From BM520 sp964474455 (GTDB lineage: Bacteria > Bacteroidota > Bacteroidia > Bacteroidales > BM520): a stretch of 11,184 nucleotides of DNA. The notes beneath the pieces are model-generated. The model did no database searches and was not told the DNA's origin. It saw only the letters and a program-made list of their open reading frames with translations. The stretch spans positions 1 through 11,184 of the forward strand of contig CAYYSU010000062.1 in NCBI GenBank assembly GCA_964474455.1, given 5' to 3'. The position numbers and the translations under genes were made by a program. Shown here one piece after another: positions 1 to 6,171 of the stretch (position 1 is the stretch's first letter; each line of letters begins with the position of its first letter).

Positions 1-176
1 CTTAATTTACAAATTTTAGCTTATGCTTATTTTCATTCTTCAAACATAGCACCTCTGTATAACTCCAAAACAAATATAGGTTGAGAAAAGAAACTTGAAA
101 ATCCGCCTGTTATAAAATCAAGGGTAGTTAAAAAAATACTTTGTGTAATAATTTTTAAGAAACTCCCACGACCCAC
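1..176. other. AT-rich intergenic region, no gene recognised
   Basis: I see no convincing coding sequence here. The open frame on the minus strand that crosses this stretch runs into the tRNA and has a low-complexity, family-less translation. One exact match to the Bacteroidota -7 box (TATATTTG on the minus strand, 71-78) could start a transcript leaving the left edge, but no TTG stands about 19 nt upstream, so it may be chance. The ATG triplets downstream of it on the minus strand hit stop codons within a few codons. Confidence 0.5.
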
Positions 177-212
177 AAAAAAAAGGTCACTCATTTCTGA
201 GCAACCTTTTTT
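177..212 (-). terminator. Rho-independent terminator of the tRNA-Asp gene
   Basis: Read on the minus strand, the arms at 210-198 and 193-181 form a continuous 13-bp stem (11 Watson-Crick pairs and two G-U pairs) closed by a GAAA tetraloop (197-194). The stem is AT-rich at its base and runs into a T-run (184-177). It begins only a few bases after the 3' end of the tRNA, which is where a tRNA transcript should end. The reverse orientation also has T residues after the stem (209-212), but no plus-strand gene points into it. Confidence 0.85.
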
Positions 213-213
213 G

Positions 214-287
214 CGGTCTGGACGAGACTCGAACTCGCGACCCCCTGCGTGACAGGCAGGTATTCTAACCAACTGAACTACCAGACC
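214..287 (-). tRNA. tRNA-Asp (anticodon GTC)
   Basis: A complete 74-nt cloverleaf can be folded by hand on the minus strand. The acceptor stem is GGTCTGG/CCAGACC with G as discriminator. The D-arm is GTTC/GAAT. The anticodon stem CCTGC/GCAGG holds the loop CTGTCAC, so the anticodon is GTC (bases 251-253). The T-arm is GCGAG/CTCGT with loop TTCGAGT. The variable loop has five bases. The terminal CCA is not encoded (CAA follows the discriminator G and one further C), as is usual in Bacteroidota, so it must be added by a nucleotidyltransferase. The gene stands alone with its own promoter and terminator. Confidence 0.97.
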
Positions 288-322
288 ATTGTTTTAAAGA
301 ACGTTTCCGTCGTTTGAGGATG

Positions 323-352
323 CAAATATACTCCCTTTTTTATTATCGGCAA
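323..352 (-). promoter_or_regulatory. Bacteroidota-type promoter of tRNA-Asp
   Basis: On the minus strand TTG (352-350) is followed by exactly 19 nt and then TATATTTG (330-323). This is a full match to the TTG-N19-TAnnTTTG promoter read by the primary sigma factor of Bacteroidota. The predicted start, a few bases downstream at about 316-318, leaves a leader of about 30 nt before the tRNA. It is the best-formed promoter in the window. Confidence 0.75.
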
Positions 353-408
353 TACCTTAACAAAAAAAAACGTCTTTTTTTTATTTTTTTTTAAACGACG
401 CGAACACC

Positions 409-438
409 TTTTATATATCACACCTTTTTATATCTTTG
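409..438 (+). promoter_or_regulatory. Putative promoter of the aminopeptidase-HypED transcription unit
   Basis: TATCTTTG at 431-438 matches the Bacteroidota -7 consensus TAnnTTTG exactly. The -33 element at the expected 19-nt spacing is only TTT (409-411) instead of TTG, so it is imperfect. The stretch before it (361-393) is almost pure A and T tracts, which could act as an UP-like or curved element. The predicted start is near 443-446, giving a leader of about 150 nt before the first gene. Confidence 0.55.
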
Positions 439-439
439 T

Positions 440-595
440 ATCAGCATGAAAATGAATAGTTACCACTATATAATACATCTCTACGGCTCTTATGGCGTAG
501 GTTTATACGAATGCTGGATAAAATGACAGCAGCATCCCTTTCATAGGCATGATTTAATGCTATACCCCTTTTTTTACATCTAAAATCAATTTATT
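440..595 (+). promoter_or_regulatory. Long structured 5' leader of the aminopeptidase/hyp transcript
   Basis: This leader is longer than the others in the window. It holds several complementary hexamers and pentamers: CAGCAT (442-447), ATGCTG (511-516), CAGCAT (530-535) and ATGCT (557-561). A local hairpin CTACG/CGTAG lies at 481-485 and 496-500. The ATGCTG copy can pair with either CAGCAT copy but not both, and the last ATGCT can pair with the second CAGCAT or with a closer GCAT (547-550). A C4T7 run follows at 565-575, 20 nt before the gene. The order resembles an attenuator or riboswitch, but the helices are short and no known RNA family was recognised. Confidence 0.3.
446..526 (+). CDS. 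Possible 26-residue leader peptide ORF
   Basis: An ATG at 446 opens 26 codons ending in TGA (524-526). A second in-frame ATG lies at 452. The product is rich in aromatic residues (five Tyr, one Trp) and also has two His and one Cys. It resembles no protein I know. It starts almost on the predicted transcription start, so it would be translated leaderless or nearly so, and it spans the first two complementary segments of the leader. It could be a regulatory leader peptide or simply a chance frame. The evidence is positional only. Confidence 0.18.
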   Translation: MKMNSYHYIIHLYGSYGVGLYECWIK

Positions 596-1990
596 ATGTT
601 TACTCCTGATACATATATCAGCCGTCGTACATATCTGTCGACAACAATTAATAAAGGTATAATACTTCTTATGGGTAACGAAGAGAGCCCTATGAACTAT
701 CTTGATAACACTTATCATTATCGGCAGGACTCTTCATTCTTATATTATTCCGGAATATCTCACCCCGGCCTTGCACTGATAATCGATACGGAATCCAATG
801 AGGTTATTCTTTTTGGTGATGATTATACCATCGACTATGTGGTGTGGATGGGCGTTCAACCTACAATTGCTGACAGAGCCTTAAAGTCCGGCATTGATAA
901 AATCGCCCCTCTCTCTGATCTGAAAACAGTACTGAACAGTGCCCAAGCCAACGGTCGCAGGATTCATTACCTTCCTCCTTACAGAGCCTGCAACAGGGAG
1001 AAACTCTCGGCTTTTCTGGATACTTCCATACATGAGATACCGCAGGGCATGTCGCGGGAGCTGGTGAAAGCAGTGGTCAACCAACGCAACTACAAAACTG
1101 CGGAGGAGGTTTCAGAAATAGAGAAAGCTGTGAATACTACGGTAGAGATGCACCGCGCTGCCATGCGTATGGCTCGACCCGGAATGAGAGAAGCAGAGAT
1201 CGCTGCTGAGGTTACCCGTATTGCCCAGGCAGCAGGAGGGCAGCTATCCTTCCCTGTAATAGCTACCATAAACGGTCAAACTCTTCATAATCACTACCAT
1301 GGTAACACTCTCCGCGAAGGTCAGCTGTTCCTGCTTGACGCCGGGGCGGAAACTACCATGGGTTATGCCGGGGATATGTCAAGCACCTTCCCCGTTAGCA
1401 AGACCTTTACTCAAGAGCAGAAGACATTTTATAACATAGCCCTGGCAGCGCACAACAAAGCAATATCGATGCTGAAGCCAGGGGTTCCTTTCCGTGATAT
1501 ACACCTGGAGGCAGGAAGAACTATTGCTCAGGGAATGAAAGAGGAGGGATTTCTAAAAGGAAATATTGACGATATGGTGCAACAGGGCGTGCATGCACTG
1601 TTCTTCCCTTGCGGACTTGGCCACATGATGGGCCTCGATGTCCATGATATGGAAGACCTGGGTGAGGTGTGGGTAGGATATGACGGAGAACCCAAGAGTA
1701 CTATGTTCGGCCTTAAATCTTTGCGACTGGCGCGTAAACTGGAACCGGGATTCGTGCTTACCATAGAACCGGGCATCTATTTTATCCCCGATCTGATGGA
1801 GAAATGGTATAAGGAAAAACTATTTATGGAGTATGTAAACTACCATAAGCTGTTTCAATACAAGGATTTTGGCGGTATGCGTAATGAAGAAGATTTCCTG
1901 ATTACAGAGGATGGCGCCAGGTTGCTGGGCACTCCCCTGGCGAAATCTGTGGAAGAGGTTGAAGAAGAACGTCGTAAGGCTTTTGAATAA
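596..1990 (+). CDS. pepP: Xaa-Pro aminopeptidase (aminopeptidase P, peptidase M24B)
   Basis: Cytoplasmic metallopeptidase expected to remove the N-terminal residue before proline in peptides. At 464 aa it is the usual length of bacterial aminopeptidase P, and it has no signal peptide. Residues 1 to about 165 form the AMP_N-type N-terminal domain, followed by the 'pita-bread' catalytic domain. All five M24 dimetal ligands are visible: D248 (in LLDAG), D260 (YAGDMSSTFP), H343 (GLGHMMGLDVHD), E391 (TIEPGIYF) and E431 (GMRNEED). The stop codon overlaps the start of the activase gene by one base (TAATG), which suggests translational coupling. Placed first in a unit with a hydroxyproline dehydratase, it probably serves turnover of proline- and hydroxyproline-rich peptides; Gly-Pro-Hyp-type peptides are known substrates of the family. 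A prolidase-like dipeptidase activity cannot be excluded, since M24B members are hard to separate by sequence. Confidence 0.93.
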   Translation: MFTPDTYISRRTYLSTTINKGIILLMGNEESPMNYLDNTYHYRQDSSFLYYSGISHPGLALIIDTESNEVILFGDDYTIDYVVWMGVQPTIADRALKSGIDKIAPLSDLKTVLNSAQANGRRIHYLPPYRACNREKLSAFLDTSIHEIPQGMSRELVKAVVNQRNYKTAEEVSEIEKAVNTTVEMHRAAMRMARPGMREAEIAAEVTRIAQAAGGQLSFPVIATINGQTLHNHYHGNTLREGQLFLLDAGAETTMGYAGDMSSTFPVSKTFTQEQKTFYNIALAAHNKAISMLKPGVPFRDIHLEAGRTIAQGMKEEGFLKGNIDDMVQQGVHALFFPCGLGHMMGLDVHDMEDLGEVWVGYDGEPKSTMFGLKSLRLARKLEPGFVLTIEPGIYFIPDLMEKWYKEKLFMEYVNYHKLFQYKDFGGMRNEEDFLITEDGARLLGTPLAKSVEEVEEERRKAFE

Positions 1991-2787
1991 TGGAAGGGGT
2001 TATTTTTGATATTAAACGTTTTGCTCTGCACGACGGCCCGGGAATAAGAACAACCGTGTTCTTCAAAGGATGTCCTTTGAAGTGTTGGTGGTGTCATAAC
2101 CCTGAAGGTATTAGCCCCAAACCTCTGCAGATTGATAAGGAGATAGCCCTGGGAGAGAAGCTGATGACTATGAAGCAGGAACTGGGGCGAAGATACTCTG
2201 TGGCTGAGTTGGTCCGTGAGCTGGAGAAGGATCGCATCTTTATGGACGAGTCCGGCGGCGGAATTACTCTCTCCGGCGGGGAGCCGCTGCTGCAACATGA
2301 GTTTGTGATGGAGCTACTACCCGAACTCAAACGCCGGGGCTTCCACGTAACTATGGATACCTGCGCATATATTGACAGCGTTGTCCTGGAAAAAACTACC
2401 CCATTCACTGATCTCTATCTGCTGGATATTAAGCATACAGATGCACAAGAGCATAAAAGATATACGGGCGCTGACCTTACTATTATTCTTGAGAATCTTG
2501 CTCTGCTGGCCGACAAAGGATGCCGACTGCGTATCCGGATTCCATTGATTCCCGTGATTAACGCATCGAAAGAGACAGTGGAAAGTTATATATCAATACT
2601 TCAGCAACACTCACATGCTATCGATGCTGTGGATATTCTTCCTTACCATAAAATTGCAGCCAACAAATATGTACGCTTTGAAATGGAAAATAAAATGAAT
2701 GGCATAGAGGAACCTGATGACGCGCACACTGAAGCGTTTGCTGAAACGTTCCGTAAAGCCGGATATAATGTTACTATTGGTGGATAA
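1990..2787 (+). CDS. hypE: Glycyl radical enzyme activase, radical SAM (HypE-like)
   Basis: Radical SAM enzyme that would abstract hydrogen from the glycine of the enzyme encoded next, creating its glycyl radical. The CX3CX2C motif binding the [4Fe-4S] cluster is C28-C32-C35 (in GCPLKCWWC), preceded by the family signature around FALHDGPGIR. SGGEP (95-99) is the SAM-binding GGE motif, and DIK (146-148) is the conserved DxK of activases. The protein is 265 aa with only five cysteines. The stretch after the motif (about 40-88), where many activases of non-pyruvate-formate-lyase enzymes carry a ferredoxin-like insert with two extra clusters, has no cysteine at all. It therefore has the plain architecture of pyruvate formate-lyase activase, although its gene neighbour is not a pyruvate formate-lyase. 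The start overlaps the preceding stop, and hypD begins 17 nt after its stop. The symbol rests on pairing with HypD. Confidence 0.88.
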   Translation: MEGVIFDIKRFALHDGPGIRTTVFFKGCPLKCWWCHNPEGISPKPLQIDKEIALGEKLMTMKQELGRRYSVAELVRELEKDRIFMDESGGGITLSGGEPLLQHEFVMELLPELKRRGFHVTMDTCAYIDSVVLEKTTPFTDLYLLDIKHTDAQEHKRYTGADLTIILENLALLADKGCRLRIRIPLIPVINASKETVESYISILQQHSHAIDAVDILPYHKIAANKYVRFEMENKMNGIEEPDDAHTEAFAETFRKAGYNVTIGG

Positions 2788-2804
2788 TTTATTATATCAA
2801 AATT

Positions 2805-5171
2805 ATGATTACTGAAAGAATAAACAGATTAAGGAGAGAGAGCCTTGAGGCTCCCAATATACTTTCACCTGAACGGGCTGAATTGATAACGGAGTACTAC
2901 AAATCTGATGCTCCGCGAGGCCTTTCTGTGCCAATGCAGCGCGCCAGAGCCTTCGCATATATCCTGAAGAATAAGCATATCCATATCTCTGACGGCGAGT
3001 TGATCGTCGGAGAGCGGGGGCCGGCACCAAAAGCTACTCCCACGTACCCGGAGATATGTCTGCACTCCATGGAGGATCTGGAAATCCTGCATAACAGAGA
3101 GAAGGTCTCATTTACATCAGATGATAATATGCGTCAGGTTTATCAAGAGACCATTATCCCTTTCTGGAAGGGGAAAACCCAGCGCGACAGGGTGATGAAT
3201 CGCATGTCGCAGGAGTGGCATAACGCCTATGCTGCCGGAGTATTTACCGAATTTCAGGAACAACGCGCCCCGGGACATACCGTTTGTGGCGACAAAATAT
3301 ATCGTCTGGGTATTGCTGATTTTGCCGAAGAGGTGAAAACAGCTATGGAGAGCCTTGATTTTGAAAATGATAACAAAGCGCTGGATCGTCTGGAAGAACT
3401 GGAAGCTATGCTTGTTGTGTGCGACGCAATAATAATGTATGCAAAACGACATTCGCAGAAGCTTATGGTGTTGGCTGAAAGGGAGTCGGAAGAAACCCGA
3501 AAAAAGGAGCTGCTGGAGATGGCACGTATCTGCAGCAAAGTCCCGGAACATCGCCCCGAAACATTCCATGAGGCGCTGCAGTATTACTGGTTTATTCATC
3601 TGGGCGTAGTGACAGAGCTGAATCCCTGGGACTCCTTCAACCCGGGCCGGCTGGATCAGCATCTCTATCCCTATTATCAATCCGAACTGTCATCAGAAAC
3701 GCTGACAGAGGAAAAAGCACGGGAGATGCTGCAGGCATTCTGGGTTAAATTTAACAATCATCCCTCACCACCGAAAATTGGAGTGACGGCATTGGAAAGT
3801 AACACATATACAGACTTTGCTCTCATAAATGTTGGTGGCGTTAAGAGTGATGGCAGCAATGCGGTAAATGCAATGAGCTATATGATCCTCGACACCGTGG
3901 AGGAGATGCGCCTGCTGCAACCCAGCTCAATGGTGCAGATAAGTAAAAAGAATCCCGATGCACTGATCCATAGAGCATTGAAGATAATAAAAACAGGCTT
4001 CGGACAGCCATCACTGTTTAATACCGATGCTATCGTTCAGGAACTGATGCGACAGGGCAAGAGCGTGGAAGATGCACGTAATGGCGGTGCCAGCGGTTGT
4101 GTCGAGAGTGGCGCCTTCGGAACAGAAGCCTATATGCTTACAGGGTATTTTAACCTGGCGAAGATTCTTGAGATAACCCTAAATAATGGCTTTGACATAC
4201 ACACGCAAAAGCAGATAGGATTAAAAACAGGAAACCCGAATGAGTTCTCCGGCTTTGAAGAGCTGTTTAGCGCATGGCAGAAGCAGGTGAATCATTTTGC
4301 AACCATAAAAATAAAGGGTAACAACATCATCGAGAAACTATACGCTAAATTTCTTCCGGTGCCTTTCCTATCTATACTTATCGACGACTGTATAAAAAAT
4401 GGTACGGACTACAACAACGGCGGCGCCAGATACAACACATCCTATATTCAGGGCGTGGGGCTGGGGAGTATTACCGATCAGCTTACCGCCATTAAATACC
4501 ATGTTTTTGAACATGAGAATATCACCATGAAGGATCTTTTGACAGCTCTCAAAGACAACTTTGACGGTCATGACCAGCTGCGTGCAAACCTGATATATGA
4601 TACCCCGAAGTATGGTAATGATGATGACTATGTTGATGAGCAGGCTGTTCGTGTTTTTAATGCTTTTTATGATGCTGTAAATGGTCGTGATACTGCCCGT
4701 GGTGGTACTTTTCGTATCAATATGCTTCCAACCACATCGCATGTTTATTTTGGATCTGTGATGCAGGCAACAGCGGATGGCCGTCTGGCTAAGCAGCCGC
4801 TCTCCGAGGGCATCTCTCCTTTCCAGGGTGCCGATACCGAAGGCCCCACTGCGGTGATTAAGACAGCATCAAAAATAGATCATATTAAAACAGGTGGAAC
4901 GCTGCTAAACCAGAAGTTCGCACCATCATTCTTTACCGGGCATGAGAGCTACCTGAAGCTTACTGCTCTTATCAGAGCATACTTTCGCCTCGACGGACAT
5001 CATATCCAGTTTAACGTGGTAGATGCTGATACATTGAAAGATGCGCAGAAGAATCCGGAAAATTATCGCGATTTAATAGTGCGTGTGGCAGGCTACAGCG
5101 ATTATTTTAACGACCTTGGGGAAGATTTGCAGAATGAAATTATTCGTCGTACCGCTCATAACGATATTTAG
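2805..5171 (+). CDS. hypD: trans-4-hydroxy-L-proline dehydratase (glycyl radical enzyme)
   Basis: Glycyl radical enzyme, 788 aa. It should dehydrate trans-4-hydroxy-L-proline to 1-pyrroline-5-carboxylate, which P5C reductase turns into proline. The active-site cysteine is C432 in GCVES with E434 two residues on, and the radical glycine is G763 in RVAGYSD near the C-terminus. Compared with my recollection of Clostridioides difficile HypD (C434, E436, G765; pocket F152, H160, D278, S334, F340, Y450, T645), every position is conserved with a constant shift of two: F150, H158, D276, S332, F338, C432, E434, Y448, T643 and G763. This separates it from pyruvate formate-lyase (CC pair), choline trimethylamine-lyase and glycerol dehydratase. 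The PFL-like domain fills most of the protein and the glycine-radical domain its last 110 or so residues. It is cytoplasmic and oxygen-sensitive. It lies 17 nt after its activase and abuts the next gene. No P5C reductase gene is in the window. Confidence 0.9.
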   Translation: MITERINRLRRESLEAPNILSPERAELITEYYKSDAPRGLSVPMQRARAFAYILKNKHIHISDGELIVGERGPAPKATPTYPEICLHSMEDLEILHNREKVSFTSDDNMRQVYQETIIPFWKGKTQRDRVMNRMSQEWHNAYAAGVFTEFQEQRAPGHTVCGDKIYRLGIADFAEEVKTAMESLDFENDNKALDRLEELEAMLVVCDAIIMYAKRHSQKLMVLAERESEETRKKELLEMARICSKVPEHRPETFHEALQYYWFIHLGVVTELNPWDSFNPGRLDQHLYPYYQSELSSETLTEEKAREMLQAFWVKFNNHPSPPKIGVTALESNTYTDFALINVGGVKSDGSNAVNAMSYMILDTVEEMRLLQPSSMVQISKKNPDALIHRALKIIKTGFGQPSLFNTDAIVQELMRQGKSVEDARNGGASGCVESGAFGTEAYMLTGYFNLAKILEITLNNGFDIHTQKQIGLKTGNPNEFSGFEELFSAWQKQVNHFATIKIKGNNIIEKLYAKFLPVPFLSILIDDCIKNGTDYNNGGARYNTSYIQGVGLGSITDQLTAIKYHVFEHENITMKDLLTALKDNFDGHDQLRANLIYDTPKYGNDDDYVDEQAVRVFNAFYDAVNGRDTARGGTFRINMLPTTSHVYFGSVMQATADGRLAKQPLSEGISPFQGADTEGPTAVIKTASKIDHIKTGGTLLNQKFAPSFFTGHESYLKLTALIRAYFRLDGHHIQFNVVDADTLKDAQKNPENYRDLIVRVAGYSDYFNDLGEDLQNEIIRRTAHNDI

Positions 5172-6095
5172 ATGAAGTCAAAAAGTATTAAGTCATCTCT
5201 TGTGCTGTTGCTGGCAGCGGCTGTATGGGGGTTTGCTTTCGTAGCACAACGCATGGGAATGGAGCATATTGGACCGTTTACCTTTAATGGTATCCGATTT
5301 ATCATTGGCTCTCTATCTTTATTACCTCTCATGGCTTTTCTTCCGGCATCGGCAGAAGCAAAACAAATACCGCACAATACAAGGCTGTTCTACTCCTGGG
5401 GCATAACAGCTGGTGTAGTTCTTTTTGCAGGCTCGTCAGTGCAGCAAATAGGACTGGTTTATACTACTGCGGGAAATGCAGGTTTTATCACCGGATTATA
5501 TGTGATATTTGTGCCCATACTAGGATTGTTACTGCGCCATAAAACGTCACCTGTCGTATGGCTTGCCGCAGCAATGGCTGTAACCGGAATGTACTTTCTG
5601 TCGGTACGAGAAGGATTGTCGGTTAACAGGGGTGATGTGTTTGTTCTTATCTCTGCGTTTTTCTTCGCCATCCATGTGCTGGTGGTAGGCCATGTGACAA
5701 ATAAATATGATGCCCTGAAGATTAGTTTTGTGCAGTTTCTTACCTGTGGAATACTGAGCTCCGTGGTGGCCATATCATTTGAAGTTATTTCGCTCCATGG
5801 TATTGAGCAGGCGCTTATCCCACTTCTGTATGGAGGCCTTGTTTCAGTGGGAGTGGGTTATACACTTCAGATGGTAGGACAGAAAAATGCCAAACCTGCT
5901 CCGGCAGCAATTATTCTTAGCGCAGAGGCTGTGTTTGCCGTTATCGGAGGAGTATGGATTCTTAGTGAAACAATGGATTCACGTGCCTTATTTGGCTGTT
6001 GCCTGATGCTTGCAGGAATGATACTGGCACAGATGCGATTTGATTTTTCTCTGCCAAAGCAGAGAGCACAAAAAAATATGACAGATATTACTTGA
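5172..6095 (+). CDS. EamA/DMT-family inner-membrane transporter, substrate unknown
   Basis: A hydrophobic protein of 307 aa with about ten predicted membrane segments in two five-helix halves, the usual layout and length of drug/metabolite transporters of the EamA family. The N-terminal half has the typical AAAVWGFAFVAQRMG helix start. The second half ends in the conserved LSAEAVFAVIGGVWILSE and a last helix near residues 270-290. A short basic tail ends the protein (KQRAQKNMTDIT). The ATG follows the hypD stop directly with no intervening base, so it is almost certainly cotranscribed. EamA proteins often export amino acids or metabolites. Export of proline or another product of peptide breakdown, or uptake of hydroxyproline, would fit the context, but nothing in the sequence fixes substrate or direction. 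Confidence 0.88.
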   Translation: MKSKSIKSSLVLLLAAAVWGFAFVAQRMGMEHIGPFTFNGIRFIIGSLSLLPLMAFLPASAEAKQIPHNTRLFYSWGITAGVVLFAGSSVQQIGLVYTTAGNAGFITGLYVIFVPILGLLLRHKTSPVVWLAAAMAVTGMYFLSVREGLSVNRGDVFVLISAFFFAIHVLVVGHVTNKYDALKISFVQFLTCGILSSVVAISFEVISLHGIEQALIPLLYGGLVSVGVGYTLQMVGQKNAKPAPAAIILSAEAVFAVIGGVWILSETMDSRALFGCCLMLAGMILAQMRFDFSLPKQRAQKNMTDIT

Positions 6096-6171
6096 TATTT
6101 AGAATGAGTACCTCCCGGCTCCAGCGGTAAGGTGAAATTATTAGGGGTTTAATCTTTTAGATAATAAAAAA
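6096..6171 (+). other. 76-nt spacer before the S37 peptidase gene
   Basis: This is the only real spacer in the five-gene series. It has no exact TAnnTTTG box and no hairpin with a T-run. Only weak 4-bp inverted repeats are visible (TACC/GGTA and ATTA/TAAT). Read-through from the upstream genes is therefore plausible, but a divergent or regulated promoter cannot be ruled out by eye. An A-rich tract comes just before the ATG, as is common at Bacteroidota start sites. Confidence 0.4.

Noticed and set aside
33..272. 79-codon minus-strand open frame at the left end
   Set aside because: Its N-terminal part is the translated tRNA-Asp gene and its terminator. The rest is low-complexity with no family resemblance.
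361..393. A9 and T-rich tracts that could be read as a terminator
   Set aside because: The A and T runs are complementary, but no GC-rich stem closes them and no gene ends here. They are better explained as AT-rich promoter-upstream DNA.
3117..3680. 187-codon minus-strand frame inside hypD
   Set aside because: It lies opposite conserved hypD coding sequence including pocket residues, has no start context and no recognisable domain.
2805..5171. Annotation as pyruvate formate-lyase or glycerol dehydratase
   Set aside because: There is no adjacent Cys-Cys pair as in pyruvate formate-lyase. The pocket residues and the GCVES context with a following AFGTEAYMLTGY segment fit HypD better than glycerol/propanediol dehydratase.
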